Of a stretch of 16,246 nt of DNA, positions 8,587 to 15,749 are shown one piece after another. Under the pieces are notes generated by a model. That model saw only the letters and a list, made by a program, of their open reading frames with translations, had not been told where the DNA came from and did not search any database. The translations under genes and the position numbers were made by a program. The stretch is taken from positions 1 through 16,246 of the forward strand of contig DTUW01000134.1 of the NCBI GenBank assembly GCA_012963895.1, read 5' to 3'. The stretch comes from Campylobacterales bacterium. GTDB lineage: Bacteria; Campylobacterota; Campylobacteria; Campylobacterales; Thiovulaceae. Every line of letters starts with the position of its first letter. Positions within the stretch are counted from its first letter, which is position 1.

Positions 8587-8805
8587 CTATATATCTAATC
8601 CCAATTCAGTCTCAATGAAAACCTTTGCAAGAATATGAGGAGGCATAAGTTTGTATTCACCTTTGTGAATCTGCTCTTTTATCTCCAAAGCTCTATTGCT
8701 AATATTCTGAGTTTCGCTAACATTTTGAACATTGGAGACTTTGGATACATCACTACTCTTATTTACAGGTGTATAAAAATTGTTATTCCCAATTCCTGAT
8801 ACCAT
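8587..8805 (-). CDS. flgM: FlgM-like anti-sigma-28 factor
   Basis: A 72-residue protein. The Ser/Asn/Val-rich N-terminal half is probably disordered, and the C-terminal half has ALEIKEQIHKGEYKLMP followed by ILAKVFIETELG. The IKxxIxxGxYxL-then-helix pattern is the sigma-binding region of FlgM, which holds FliA (sigma-28) inactive until it is exported through the completed hook. The N-terminal ISGIGNN-like start and lack of cysteines or hydrophobic segments fit an export substrate. An AAGGAG lies about six bases before the ATG. A sigma-28-like promoter at 8837-8863 would make it autoregulated through its own target. Position upstream of flgN-flgK supports the call; the short, weakly conserved sequence limits certainty. 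Confidence 0.78.
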   Translation of the reverse strand: MVSGIGNNNFYTPVNKSSDVSKVSNVQNVSETQNISNRALEIKEQIHKGEYKLMPPHILAKVFIETELGLDI

Positions 8806-8836
8806 TGTTAAACTCCTTGATATATTTTTTCTAAAT

Positions 8837-8863
8837 TTATCGTCAAATTAGAAATATTATTTA
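8837..8863 (-). promoter_or_regulatory. Putative sigma-28 (FliA) promoter of flgM-flgN-flgK
   Basis: On the minus strand TAAATAAT (8863-8856), 11 bases, then GACGATAA (8844-8837). The enterobacterial FliA consensus is TAAAGTTT-N11-GCCGATAA, so the -10 element matches at seven of eight positions, with exact spacing and TAAA in the -35. Transcription would start near 8830, about 25 bases before the flgM ATG. The -35 element overlaps the comF stop codon. The surrounding DNA is AT-rich, so the -35 match is weak evidence; the CGATAA box is the informative part. Confidence 0.5.
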
Positions 8864-9441
8864 TTTGCAGTAGTAGCCAAAGTCATTCCAAAAAGTGGAA
8901 TAGAACCACTATTTTTCACACTTTCATAAGCTTCTAAGAGGGTTGAACCTGTTGTAATGACATCATCTATCAAAATTGTTTTTTTATGTGAAAGTTTTGG
9001 GCTAACTCTAAATTTTCTCTTATTCTCTCTCCTAAATTTTGCATCTTTTCCAAAATAGCTAACTCTGTTGGTAGCTATAAGAGTTTGAAAAAGTGATTTC
9101 AGATTTCTATTTCCCTTTTCAGCCCGTTTTGCAATTACGGCGGTATGTGAATATCCCTGTTGAGAAACTCTATCATCTACTGGAACTAGATATATGTTTT
9201 CTCCAAATTCTAGACCTCGCAGAAACTCCACCATTGAATTTCTCGTCAAAATATCCAATAGGTAATAGCCGATATAGCTCTTTTTACTTTTGATAAACTC
9301 CTCCACCTCATCATAGCGATAAAAGCTATATACTTTGAAACCGTCTAAATCTCTAATATAGAGAGATGGAGTAAAATAGAGTTTCTGACATTTCCAACAT
9401 ACATGAGAAAAAGAGAAACTATTACATAATAGACACTTCAT
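8857..9441 (-). CDS. ComF family phosphoribosyltransferase-like protein
   Basis: A 194-residue ComF-type protein. The N-terminus has a four-cysteine zinc-ribbon-like cluster (C3, C6, C15, C18). The middle has QQGYSHTAVIAK (94-105), equivalent to the QRGFNQ region, and the C-terminus has ILIDDVITTGSTLLEAY (156-172), the PRPP-binding loop of type I phosphoribosyltransferases. ComF is needed for DNA uptake during natural transformation in several bacteria, with a proposed role in handling internalised single-stranded DNA. All expected parts are present, so it appears intact. The ATG is 15 bases from the divergent ABC-F gene. flgM follows on the same strand after 51 bases, so read-through into the flagellar genes is possible. 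Confidence 0.9.
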   Translation of the reverse strand: MKCLLCNSFSFSHVCWKCQKLYFTPSLYIRDLDGFKVYSFYRYDEVEEFIKSKKSYIGYYLLDILTRNSMVEFLRGLEFGENIYLVPVDDRVSQQGYSHTAVIAKRAEKGNRNLKSLFQTLIATNRVSYFGKDAKFRRENKRKFRVSPKLSHKKTILIDDVITTGSTLLEAYESVKNSGSIPLFGMTLATTANK

Positions 9442-9456
9442 AAATGAAAGGATAGT

Positions 9457-11400
9457 ATGACTTTACTAAGTTTGATAGATATTGAGAAGCAATATGACAT
9501 TAAAAAGATATTAGATGGTGTTTCGTTCTCTATCAATGAAGGGGATAGAGTAGCTCTAATTGGAAAGAATGGAGCTGGGAAATCTACAATTATGAAAATT
9601 GTTTCTGGCGATGAGGTGGCAGATAGCGGGGAAAGGATTGTAACTGGTGGAATTCAGATAAAAATGTTACCCCAAAATCCAAAATTTCAAGAGGGTCTAT
9701 CTGTCCGTCAAGCGATTGAGAGCCAATTAGTCGAAATTCAGAAAAATCTAAAAGAGTTCTACGAGATTTCTAATAGACTTCAAGAGGATTACGAAAATAG
9801 AGAGCTATTGGAGCGACAAGCTAAGCTATCCAACTATTTAGACCACCATTCAGCTTGGAACTTAGATGACAAAATAGAGAGGGTATTAGAGGAGTTCAAA
9901 CTAAAAGAGATGGAAAACCGTTCAGTCAATACCCTATCGGGTGGAGAGTTGAGAAGGGTCGCCCTTGCAGGATTGCTATTGCAAAAACCCGATATTCTCC
10001 TATTGGACGAACCTACTAACCATCTTGATGTCTATATGGTGGAGTTTTTGGAAAATCTCATTTTGAAGGAGAGATATACCCTCCTATTTATCTCCCACGA
10101 TAGATATTTTATAGATAGAGTTGGAACTAGAACTATTGAGATTGAAAATGGAAAGATAATGGAGTTCAAAGGGGGATACCAGAACTACCTCCAACAGAAA
10201 GAGGAACATATTAGAACCCTCCAAAAACAGCATGAGAACTTACTGAAATTGTTGAAACAGGAAAACGAGTGGTTTAGTCGAGGGGTTAAAGCGAGGTTGA
10301 AGAGAAACGAGGGGCGAAAAGCTAGACTAATGGAACTTCGTGAAAAGGCGAAAAAGAACCCTGCCCTAATTCGAAAAATGCAACTTGAACTAGAAAGAGA
10401 GAAAAAACATTTTCAACAGGAAAAGAGTGTAAATCGTCAAAAGGTGCTATTTGAACTTGAAAATATCAACAAAAAGTTGGGAAATAGGGTGCTGATTTCC
10501 AACTTCTCCTATCGCATAGTCCAAAAAGATAGATTGGCAATAGTTGGACGGAATGGAACTGGAAAATCTACCCTTCTCAAAATCTTAGTTGGAAAGATGG
10601 AGGTAGATAGTGGAAAAGTGAAAAGGGGTGAGATTAGGATAGGTTACTTTGACCAACATAGAGAAGGGTTGGACGATAGTAAGAACTTGATAGAGACCTT
10701 CTGCCCTCATGGAGGGGATAGGGTAAATGTTCGAGGTAAAAATATGCATGTATATGGCTATTTGAAGCAGTTCCTATTTCCAAAAGAGTTCTTAGATAAG
10801 AAAATAGGGGTGCTTTCAGGGGGTGAAAAAAATAGGGTTGCCTTAGCTCTCCTTTTCACAAAAGATATAGATGTGCTGATTCTCGATGAGCCTACCAACG
10901 ATTTGGATATTGCTACGATAAATATTTTAGAGGAGCAACTCCAAAACTTTGCGGGTGCTGTAATTATTGTCTCTCACGATAGATATTTTGTGGATAAGGT
11001 AGCTAAGAAATTGCTAATTTTTAAAGGTAATGGAGTAATTGAAGAGAGCTACCAACCCTATTCCGAATATCTTGAAGTGGAGAAATTTGAAAAGGAGATA
11101 GAGGAGCTATCACAACCAGAAAAGAGAGAACCAGAGAAAGAGAGAGAGAAGAGACGAAACAGCTCTAAACGACTATCCTACAAAGAGAAGAGGATTTTAG
11201 AAGAGTATCCTAAACAGATAGAGGATATGGAGGAGAAGATGGAGGAGTTACAAACATGTTTAGCCACTCCTGAGTGTTATGAAAAGAGGGGAATAGTTTC
11301 ACTTTCAGAAGAGTTAGAGGAGTTACAGAAAAAATATGATGAGATGGTGGATATATTGTTGGAGATAGAAGAGAAGGCGGAGGAATTAAGAAATATATAA
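9457..11400 (+). CDS. uup: ABC-F family ATPase, Uup type
   Basis: A soluble protein of 647 residues with two ABC ATPase domains and no membrane segments; ABC-F proteins act on ribosomes rather than in transport. NBD1 has Walker A GKNGAGKST (36-44), signature LSGGE (160-164) and Walker B ILLLDEPTNHLD (180-191). The basic linker near 255-325 is rich in Lys/Arg/Glu helices and would contact P-site tRNA. NBD2 has GRNGTGKST (364-372), LSGGEKNRVALAL (453-465) and ILDEPTNDLD (475-484). The C-terminal coiled coil begins at SYKEKRILEEYPKQIEDME and runs to the end, which, with EPTNDLD in NBD2, is typical of Uup rather than EttA. AAGGAT precedes the ATG. Uup's cellular role (ribosome assembly or stalling, transposon excision in E. 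coli) is known from elsewhere. It starts 15 bases from divergent comF. Confidence 0.88.
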   Translation: MTLLSLIDIEKQYDIKKILDGVSFSINEGDRVALIGKNGAGKSTIMKIVSGDEVADSGERIVTGGIQIKMLPQNPKFQEGLSVRQAIESQLVEIQKNLKEFYEISNRLQEDYENRELLERQAKLSNYLDHHSAWNLDDKIERVLEEFKLKEMENRSVNTLSGGELRRVALAGLLLQKPDILLLDEPTNHLDVYMVEFLENLILKERYTLLFISHDRYFIDRVGTRTIEIENGKIMEFKGGYQNYLQQKEEHIRTLQKQHENLLKLLKQENEWFSRGVKARLKRNEGRKARLMELREKAKKNPALIRKMQLELEREKKHFQQEKSVNRQKVLFELENINKKLGNRVLISNFSYRIVQKDRLAIVGRNGTGKSTLLKILVGKMEVDSGKVKRGEIRIGYFDQHREGLDDSKNLIETFCPHGGDRVNVRGKNMHVYGYLKQFLFPKEFLDKKIGVLSGGEKNRVALALLFTKDIDVLILDEPTNDLDIATINILEEQLQNFAGAVIIVSHDRYFVDKVAKKLLIFKGNGVIEESYQPYSEYLEVEKFEKEIEELSQPEKREPEKEREKRRNSSKRLSYKEKRILEEYPKQIEDMEEKMEELQTCLATPECYEKRGIVSLSEELEELQKKYDEMVDILLEIEEKAEELRNI

Positions 11401-11410
11401 GATAACTATC

Positions 11411-11418
11411 TATACAAT
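11411..11418 (+). promoter_or_regulatory. Possible -10 element for the tRNA cluster
   Basis: TATACAAT lies 41 bases before tRNA-Lys, just after the uup stop, and resembles a sigma-70 -10 box (TATACA or TACAAT). No TTGACA-like -35 is evident, which is common in Campylobacterota. It would give a leader of about 35 bases. Weak evidence on its own. Confidence 0.3.
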
Positions 11419-11432
11419 TCCACCCGTCGAAA

Positions 11433-11455
11433 GAGGAAAAGCTTATCTTTTTCTC
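11433..11455 (+). other. AT-rich hairpin between uup and the tRNA cluster
   Basis: GAGGAAAAG (11433-11441) pairs with CTTTTTCTC (11447-11455), nine base pairs including one G-T, around a CTTAT loop. It ends five bases before tRNA-Lys and is not followed by a T run, so it may be a 5'-leader processing signal or a weak terminator for uup; neither can be decided from sequence. Confidence 0.3.
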
Positions 11456-11459
11456 CTGT

Positions 11460-11535
11460 GTCCTGTTAGCTCAGCCGGTAGAGCATCTCCCTTTTAAGGA
11501 GGTGGCCGTTGGTTCGAATCCAACACAGGACACCA
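11460..11535 (+). tRNA. tRNA-Lys (anticodon TTT)
   Basis: Full cloverleaf of 76 bases. The acceptor GTCCTGT pairs with ACAGGAC, the D arm is GCTC/GAGC, and the anticodon stem TCTCC/GGAGG encloses CTTTTAA with TTT at the anticodon. The T arm is GTTGG-TTCGAAT-CCAAC. The discriminator is A, and CCA is encoded. Confidence 0.96.
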
Positions 11536-11562
11536 CCACTCCTCTTTTTGGTTCTAAGACTT

Positions 11563-11640
11563 GACCCTTTCGTCTAGTCTGGCCAAGGACATTACCTTTT
11601 CAGGGTAAAAACAGGGGTTCAAATCCCTTAGGGGTCGCCA
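11563..11640 (+). tRNA. tRNA-Glu (anticodon TTC)
   Basis: 78 bases. The acceptor GACCCTT pairs with AGGGGTC (one G-T), the anticodon stem TTACC/GGTAA encloses TTTTCAG with TTC at the anticodon, and the T loop is TTCAAAT. The discriminator is G, and CCA is encoded. It lies 27 bases after tRNA-Lys. Confidence 0.95.
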
Positions 11641-11648
11641 AAATTCAA

Positions 11649-11724
11649 GGTCGATTAGCTCAGTTGGTAGAGCGCTACCCTTACAAGGTAGATGTCACTA
11701 GTTCGAGTCTAGTATCGACCACCA
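11649..11724 (+). tRNA. tRNA-Val (anticodon TAC)
   Basis: 76 bases. The acceptor GGTCGAT pairs with ATCGACC, the D arm is GCTC/GAGC, and the anticodon stem CTACC/GGTAG encloses CTTACAA with TAC. The T loop is TTCGAGT. The discriminator is A, and CCA is encoded. It is the presumed substrate class of the TrmN6-like enzyme at 5636-6349. It contains a GCGC, a word absent from the protein-coding DNA here. Confidence 0.96.
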
Positions 11725-11729
11725 CCATT

Positions 11730-11806
11730 GCGATGGTAGTTCAGTTGGTTAGAATGCCGGCCTGTCACGCCGGAGGTCGCGGGTTCGAGTCCCGTCCATC
11801 GCGCCA
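11730..11806 (+). tRNA. tRNA-Asp (anticodon GTC)
   Basis: 77 bases, five after tRNA-Val. The acceptor GCGATGG pairs with CCATCGC, and the anticodon stem GCCGG-type arm encloses CTGTCAC with GTC at the anticodon. The T arm is GCGGG-TTCGAGT-CCCGT. The discriminator is G, and CCA is encoded. No terminator is seen between it and ung 31 bases on. Confidence 0.96.
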
Positions 11807-11837
11807 CTCCTATATCTCTTCTCTGGAACTTTTCAAA

Positions 11838-12512
11838 ATGAAAAATGGTCTATTTCCTAACGATTGGTTTTACTATCTAAAATCTGTAATGACTTCTCCC
11901 CAATTTCGCAGTTTGAAATCCTTTATTATTCAAGAGAGAGAAAAATATACCATCTTTCCTCCAAAAGAGGATATTTTCCGAGCTTTTATCGAAACTCCTT
12001 TTGATAATGTAAAAGTAGTTATTCTAGGACAAGACCCATATCACGGTCGAGGTCAAGCTCACGGATTGGCTTTCTCTGTTAAAAAAGGGGTTGCTATCCC
12101 CCCATCTCTCCAAAATATATTTATCGAACTCCAAAACGATTTGGGTATTGAACCACCTCATCATGGTGATTTGACTCAGTGGGCTAATCGTGGAGTTCTA
12201 CTATTGAATACGGTTTTAACCGTTAGAGAAGGTCAAGCCCATTCACATAGAGGCAAAGGGTGGGAACTATTTACCGATGAGGTTATTAGAACCATTTCAA
12301 GAGAAAAAAATGGAGTTGTCTTCATTCTATGGGGGAGACCAGCAGGGGAAAAGAGAAATCTTATAGATGGTTCAAAACATCTCATATTACAAGCTCCCCA
12401 CCCTTCACCCCTTTCAGCTTTTCGGGGATTTTTCGGTTCTGCCCCTTTTTCTAAGACCAATAGATATTTGGAAAGTGTCGGAAAAACTCCTATAAATTGG
12501 AAAATAGATTAA
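11838..12512 (+). CDS. ung: Uracil-DNA glycosylase (family 1)
   Basis: Removes uracil from DNA, starting base-excision repair of dUTP misincorporation and cytosine deamination. The ATG at 11838 gives 224 residues (E. coli 229); the open frame extends back to 11664 through the tRNA genes, but that part cannot be coding. VVILGQDPYHGRGQAHGLAF contains the water-activating Asp D66 in GQDPYH, LLLNTVLTV is the uracil-binding Asn segment, and HPSPLS with H188 is the leucine-loop/catalytic His motif. The ribosome site is weak (GGA about ten bases upstream). No promoter or terminator is seen in the 31 bases after tRNA-Asp, so it may be expressed by read-through from the tRNA cluster. A KefB-like gene follows ten bases after its stop. 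Confidence 0.97.
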   Translation: MKNGLFPNDWFYYLKSVMTSPQFRSLKSFIIQEREKYTIFPPKEDIFRAFIETPFDNVKVVILGQDPYHGRGQAHGLAFSVKKGVAIPPSLQNIFIELQNDLGIEPPHHGDLTQWANRGVLLLNTVLTVREGQAHSHRGKGWELFTDEVIRTISREKNGVVFILWGRPAGEKRNLIDGSKHLILQAPHPSPLSAFRGFFGSAPFSKTNRYLESVGKTPINWKID

Positions 12513-12522
12513 GGTAGTCGCT

Positions 12523-14160
12523 ATGTTACTTATCATCACAACCACTCTATTTCTATCACTAATATTCAATATCTTTCTCAAAAGGATACACCTACCCCCT
12601 ATTATAGGCTATATCTTTACAGGAACTATTATCACCTATCTTTTTGGTCTCTATGATGCAGTAAATAATCACCAACTTAAAGAGGTAGCAGAGTTCGGGG
12701 TTGTATTTCTGATGTTTACTATCGGTTTGGAAATATCGATAGATGAATTGAAAGAGATGAGGTATGAGGTATTTGTTATTGGAACATTGCAAATTATCCT
12801 AACCTCTCTTGTGGTCTTTGCTATCTCTTATTACCTTTTAGAAATAGGTGAGAAAAGCTCTATTGTTATTGCTATGGCTCTCTCCCTCTCCTCTACCGCT
12901 ATTGTCTTGAAGACTTTGAACGAGAATGGAGGAATTACAAAGCCATACGGTAGGAATAGTCTTGGTATTTTGATAATGCAAGATATAGCAGTAATTCCTA
13001 TCCTTCTAATTATCTGGTTTCTCTCATCGTCCGATGAGGTTGAGACTGGGAAAATAATTGCTCAAATGATTTTGGGCGGTGTCTTTGTTGTTGCTATTTT
13101 GTGGCTGTTTGGAAAATATCTACTCGAACCATTTCTAACTGCAATAGTAAAAACAGAGTCTGATGAGCTTTTCATATCAGCTATTCTATTTCTCACTATT
13201 GGAGCTTCCTATTTAGCCCATCTTTTTGACTTCTCCTATTCGCTCGGAGCATTTATAGCAGGAATGCTAATAGCTGATACCAAATACCGGCACCAAGTTG
13301 AGAGCGATTTAGTTCCATTTAGAGATTTGCTATTAGGGGTATTTTTTGTAACGGTAGGAATGCAGATAGATATTTGGATAATGTTGAAAAATCTACATCT
13401 AATATTTGCTGTTTTAGTATCTCTATTCTTAGTAAAGTTTTCTATCATCTACGGAATTACCAGAATTCGCGATACAAGTAGAACTGCATTTAAAAGTGGA
13501 TTGGCACTAATTCAGATAGGAGAATTTTCCCTCGCAGTTTTAGAACTTTCGAACAAGTCCAACCTGTTGCCGAATGAATATACCCAGATTTTGATAGTTT
13601 CTATCGTCCTATCTATGGTTCTCACCCCAATGATATTGATGAATATTAGCAATATAGCTGATAGGTTTATTGGGAAAGAAAAAACATACCGCATTGGAGA
13701 CGATGGAAAAGATACTATATTCTATGCAGAGAGGGCAGAAGATGGAAACATGGATAGTGCAAATAGTGTAGTGGTGTTGGGATATGGAGATTTTGGGCAG
13801 AATATCTCTAAAAAATTGAAAGACAACAGAATTCCATATACTATCATTGAAAACAATCTCGCAAAATATCAAGAGGGGCTAAATAGAGATGAGCCTATCA
13901 TATTTGGAAATGGAGGGCAGACTAATATATTAAAAAGAGTTATCAAAGATAGAAACCAGAAAGTTATCATAGCAATAGATAATCCTAAGAAACTTAGACA
14001 AGCTTGTGAAGCGGTTAAAAGGGTTGTAGATAGTGAAAATATCATTGTTAGAGTTCATAGCCAAATGGATAAAGAGATACTGCACGATTTGGATATTACA
14101 AATATTTTGGTTGAAAACAATTTAGTAAGTCAGGAGATTGTCAATCTCTACAAAAATTAG
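12523..14160 (+). CDS. CPA2-family monovalent cation:proton antiporter with RCK domain (KefB-like)
   Basis: A 545-residue inner-membrane protein. Residues 1 to about 380 hold 11-12 hydrophobic segments of the Na+/H+ exchanger fold. Conserved features are FGVVFLMFTIGLEI (58-71), SLSSTAIVLKTL (121-132), GILIMQDIAVIP with the ion-binding Q153-D154 pair, LGAFIAGMLIADT, and LLLGVFFVTVGMQID. The cytosolic tail from about 415 is an RCK/TrkA-N domain with VVVLGYGDFGQ (GxGxxG nucleotide loop) and a matching acidic residue in IIEN. This is the architecture of KefB/KefC-type K+ efflux antiporters; the ion carried is not deducible. An AAGG site precedes the ATG, ten bases after the ung stop. The stop overlaps the convergent neighbour's stop (14157-14160). 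Confidence 0.9.
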   Translation: MLLIITTTLFLSLIFNIFLKRIHLPPIIGYIFTGTIITYLFGLYDAVNNHQLKEVAEFGVVFLMFTIGLEISIDELKEMRYEVFVIGTLQIILTSLVVFAISYYLLEIGEKSSIVIAMALSLSSTAIVLKTLNENGGITKPYGRNSLGILIMQDIAVIPILLIIWFLSSSDEVETGKIIAQMILGGVFVVAILWLFGKYLLEPFLTAIVKTESDELFISAILFLTIGASYLAHLFDFSYSLGAFIAGMLIADTKYRHQVESDLVPFRDLLLGVFFVTVGMQIDIWIMLKNLHLIFAVLVSLFLVKFSIIYGITRIRDTSRTAFKSGLALIQIGEFSLAVLELSNKSNLLPNEYTQILIVSIVLSMVLTPMILMNISNIADRFIGKEKTYRIGDDGKDTIFYAERAEDGNMDSANSVVVLGYGDFGQNISKKLKDNRIPYTIIENNLAKYQEGLNRDEPIIFGNGGQTNILKRVIKDRNQKVIIAIDNPKKLRQACEAVKRVVDSENIIVRVHSQMDKEILHDLDITNILVENNLVSQEIVNLYKN

Positions 14161-14777
14161 AGGAAAGCACTATTTTTTAAACGGTGATTGAGGGGGGCAT
14201 ATCCATATTTCCAGTGCCGTTTTACCCCTCTCCTATCTCTATCCTTCTTATAGAAATAGATACTATCTCGGTAACCTGTTTGGAATATCTCCAAAGACCT
14301 TTTATCCGATGAATCCCAATAGAGTAAATCGTAATCGTTTGCTAGGTATCTTTTGAGGGGGCTAACATATAGCCGAACCTGATTTACTTCTCTATCAAAC
14401 TCTCCATCAACCGCCACATCTTCAAATATCAAATCAACCCTATCATATCTATTTTTTTCAACTTCTGAACTAAATGAGAGGGTAACTCCTTCAAACCATC
14501 TCCGTCTATCGTCAAATCGTTGATGAAAAAAGGTCTGAAATAGAAGAGATTTGGAATTGAGAACCTCATCAATAAAATCTATATAGGGGTATTTGGTAAA
14601 TGTAACCATAGTTTCAATTACCCCATCTCGTATCTGTTCTATATATCCCCGTCCGCTCTCATCTGGGTATCTGTTTATATGGAAAATTCGCAACTCCTCC
14701 CTATTCCAAGGGCGAAAAACCCCTATCCCCCGTTTGCATCGATACTCTTCTATAAAGTTGAGGATAGAAGCTATCAT
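14157..14777 (-). CDS. Unrecognised soluble protein coupled to the DUF350-like gene
   Basis: I do not recognise a family. The product (206 residues from ATG 14777; a GTG at 14780 adds one) has no signal peptide or membrane segment, and is rich in Asp, Arg, Tyr and Phe, suggesting a beta-rich soluble fold. Notable segments are FRPWNREELRIFHINRYPDE, FFHQRFDDRRRWFEG, YDRVDLIFEDVAVDGEF and DYDLLYWDSSDKRSLEIF, with a basic tail. There is no cysteine after residue 14 and no nucleotide-binding loop. The ATG overlaps the stop of the upstream membrane gene as TGATG, so the pair is translationally coupled and probably works together. In E. coli the DUF350 gene yjfL also sits by soluble yjfK, but I see no convincing similarity to it. 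It is real: intact frame, same codon use as neighbours. Confidence 0.75.
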   Translation of the reverse strand: MIASILNFIEEYRCKRGIGVFRPWNREELRIFHINRYPDESGRGYIEQIRDGVIETMVTFTKYPYIDFIDEVLNSKSLLFQTFFHQRFDDRRRWFEGVTLSFSSEVEKNRYDRVDLIFEDVAVDGEFDREVNQVRLYVSPLKRYLANDYDLLYWDSSDKRSLEIFQTGYRDSIYFYKKDRDRRGVKRHWKYGYAPLNHRLKNSAFL

Positions 14778-15670
14778 CACTGATATATCAGAATATTGGT
14801 AGGTAGGGTATGGACTAAGATAGAGACCAATACTATTTTTGAGCCTCCACTCTTGATTGCAACTACCAAATTGCCATCTCTAATACTCTTATCAATCTTC
14901 TTATTCCCTGTCGAGATTAGAGAGGTTACAAAGTCAGATACAAACAGCAAAAAGAGAGATGAGATAGTGAAGTAGAGAACTACAAAGAGGATTGAGACTA
15001 TATCAAGCCGTTCTATACTATGAATAGTATTGCCAAATAGAAAAGCGAGAGAGACAAATACCATAGCTCCATCAATTGCCATAGCTATATTTATCTTCTG
15101 TATCTCACGGATATAGTCGTAACTCTTTTTGAGCAGGGCTATCTTTGAGAAGAGATAGAGGATAGAGGTTGATATAAGAAAATAGCTACCACCTACAACA
15201 ATAGAGCCAATAGAGAATTGGTATCCATTGAATGAGTAGAAAAAGAGGATTGAAAGGGCAACCATATTACCACTTTGGAACACAGCAAAGGCGGTATTTT
15301 CACGATTGAACTCATATAGAGGATTGAGATTGTGGAGAAAGATAAATCTAAATAGGAAACGGTTGATTATCAGAAAAAGAATACCAAGACCAGCGATAGA
15401 GAAGATAGAAACAATATCATCAAAGTAGTTAGATGAATTTACAGGGATAGCAGATAGGATAATGGTGATAGTAGATACTAAGTATCCAAAAGTTGAGAAT
15501 GCACCAGCTCGATTACTTTGGTAGCCATCATTGTAAGAGATATTGGAAATTGATTGGGTGATAAAGTTTTTCAACTTTATAGCTACAAATAGGATAGCGA
15601 TAACTGCACCAAACTGGACAAAGAAATTTTCAAGAAAGTAGAGAAGTGGAGTAAAGTTTATAGAGACCAT
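14777..15670 (-). CDS. DUF350-like (YjfL-type) membrane protein with four internal repeats
   Basis: A 297-residue integral membrane protein of unknown function. It contains four copies of an N-x-A-x-A-x(4)-G-like motif on membrane helices: NRAGAFSTFG (53-62), NTAFAVFQSG (125-134), NIAMAIDGAM (194-203) and NLVVAIKSGG (267-276). The spacing of 72, 69 and 73 residues indicates a fourfold internal repeat, each unit about two membrane spans. This pattern is that of DUF350/YjfL proteins, here doubled in one chain. Short basic loops (KLKNF, KKSYDY, NKKIDK) lie between spans. The ATG has an AGAGGG six bases upstream, embedded in a small hairpin. The stop overlaps the next gene (TGATG). Family call is by motif and repeat pattern. 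Confidence 0.75.
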   Translation of the reverse strand: MVSINFTPLLYFLENFFVQFGAVIAILFVAIKLKNFITQSISNISYNDGYQSNRAGAFSTFGYLVSTITIILSAIPVNSSNYFDDIVSIFSIAGLGILFLIINRFLFRFIFLHNLNPLYEFNRENTAFAVFQSGNMVALSILFFYSFNGYQFSIGSIVVGGSYFLISTSILYLFSKIALLKKSYDYIREIQKINIAMAIDGAMVFVSLAFLFGNTIHSIERLDIVSILFVVLYFTISSLFLLFVSDFVTSLISTGNKKIDKSIRDGNLVVAIKSGGSKIVLVSILVHTLPTNILIYQ

Positions 15671-15674
15671 CGAA

Positions 15675-15691
15675 CCCTCTTTTTAGGAGGG
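15675..15691 (-). promoter_or_regulatory. Small hairpin over the ribosome site of the DUF350-like gene
   Basis: In the minus-strand message CCCTC (15691-15687) can pair with GAGGG (15679-15675) across a CTAAAAA loop. GAGGG is the apparent Shine-Dalgarno, about five bases before the ATG at 15670, so folding would hide it. Five pairs only; could be chance. Confidence 0.3.
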
Positions 15692-15722
15692 ATTTTAACA
15701 AAAATGGAAAGTGGAGAGGAGA

Positions 15723-15740
15723 GGGGGCGAAATCGCCCCC
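15723..15740 (-). terminator. GC-rich hairpin, probable terminator of the gene ending at 15767
   Basis: GGGGGCG (15723-15729) pairs with CGCCCCC (15734-15740) around a four-base loop: a perfect seven-pair stem in otherwise AT-rich DNA. It lies 27 bases past the stop of the minus-strand gene ending at 15767. On that strand it is followed by a pyrimidine run (TCTCCTCTCC) and a later TTTTTG rather than an immediate T run, so intrinsic termination is likely but not textbook. Confidence 0.5.
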
Positions 15741-15749
15741 GAAAAGGGA

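Noticed and set aside
11664..11837. 58-codon N-terminal extension of ung
   Set aside because: It runs through tRNA-Val and tRNA-Asp; Ung starting at 11838 already has the full family length.
14781..14790. Perfect palindrome TGATATATCA upstream of the orphan soluble gene
   Set aside because: It lies inside the DUF350-like coding region, is AT-rich and single; no second copy or operator context supports a binding site.
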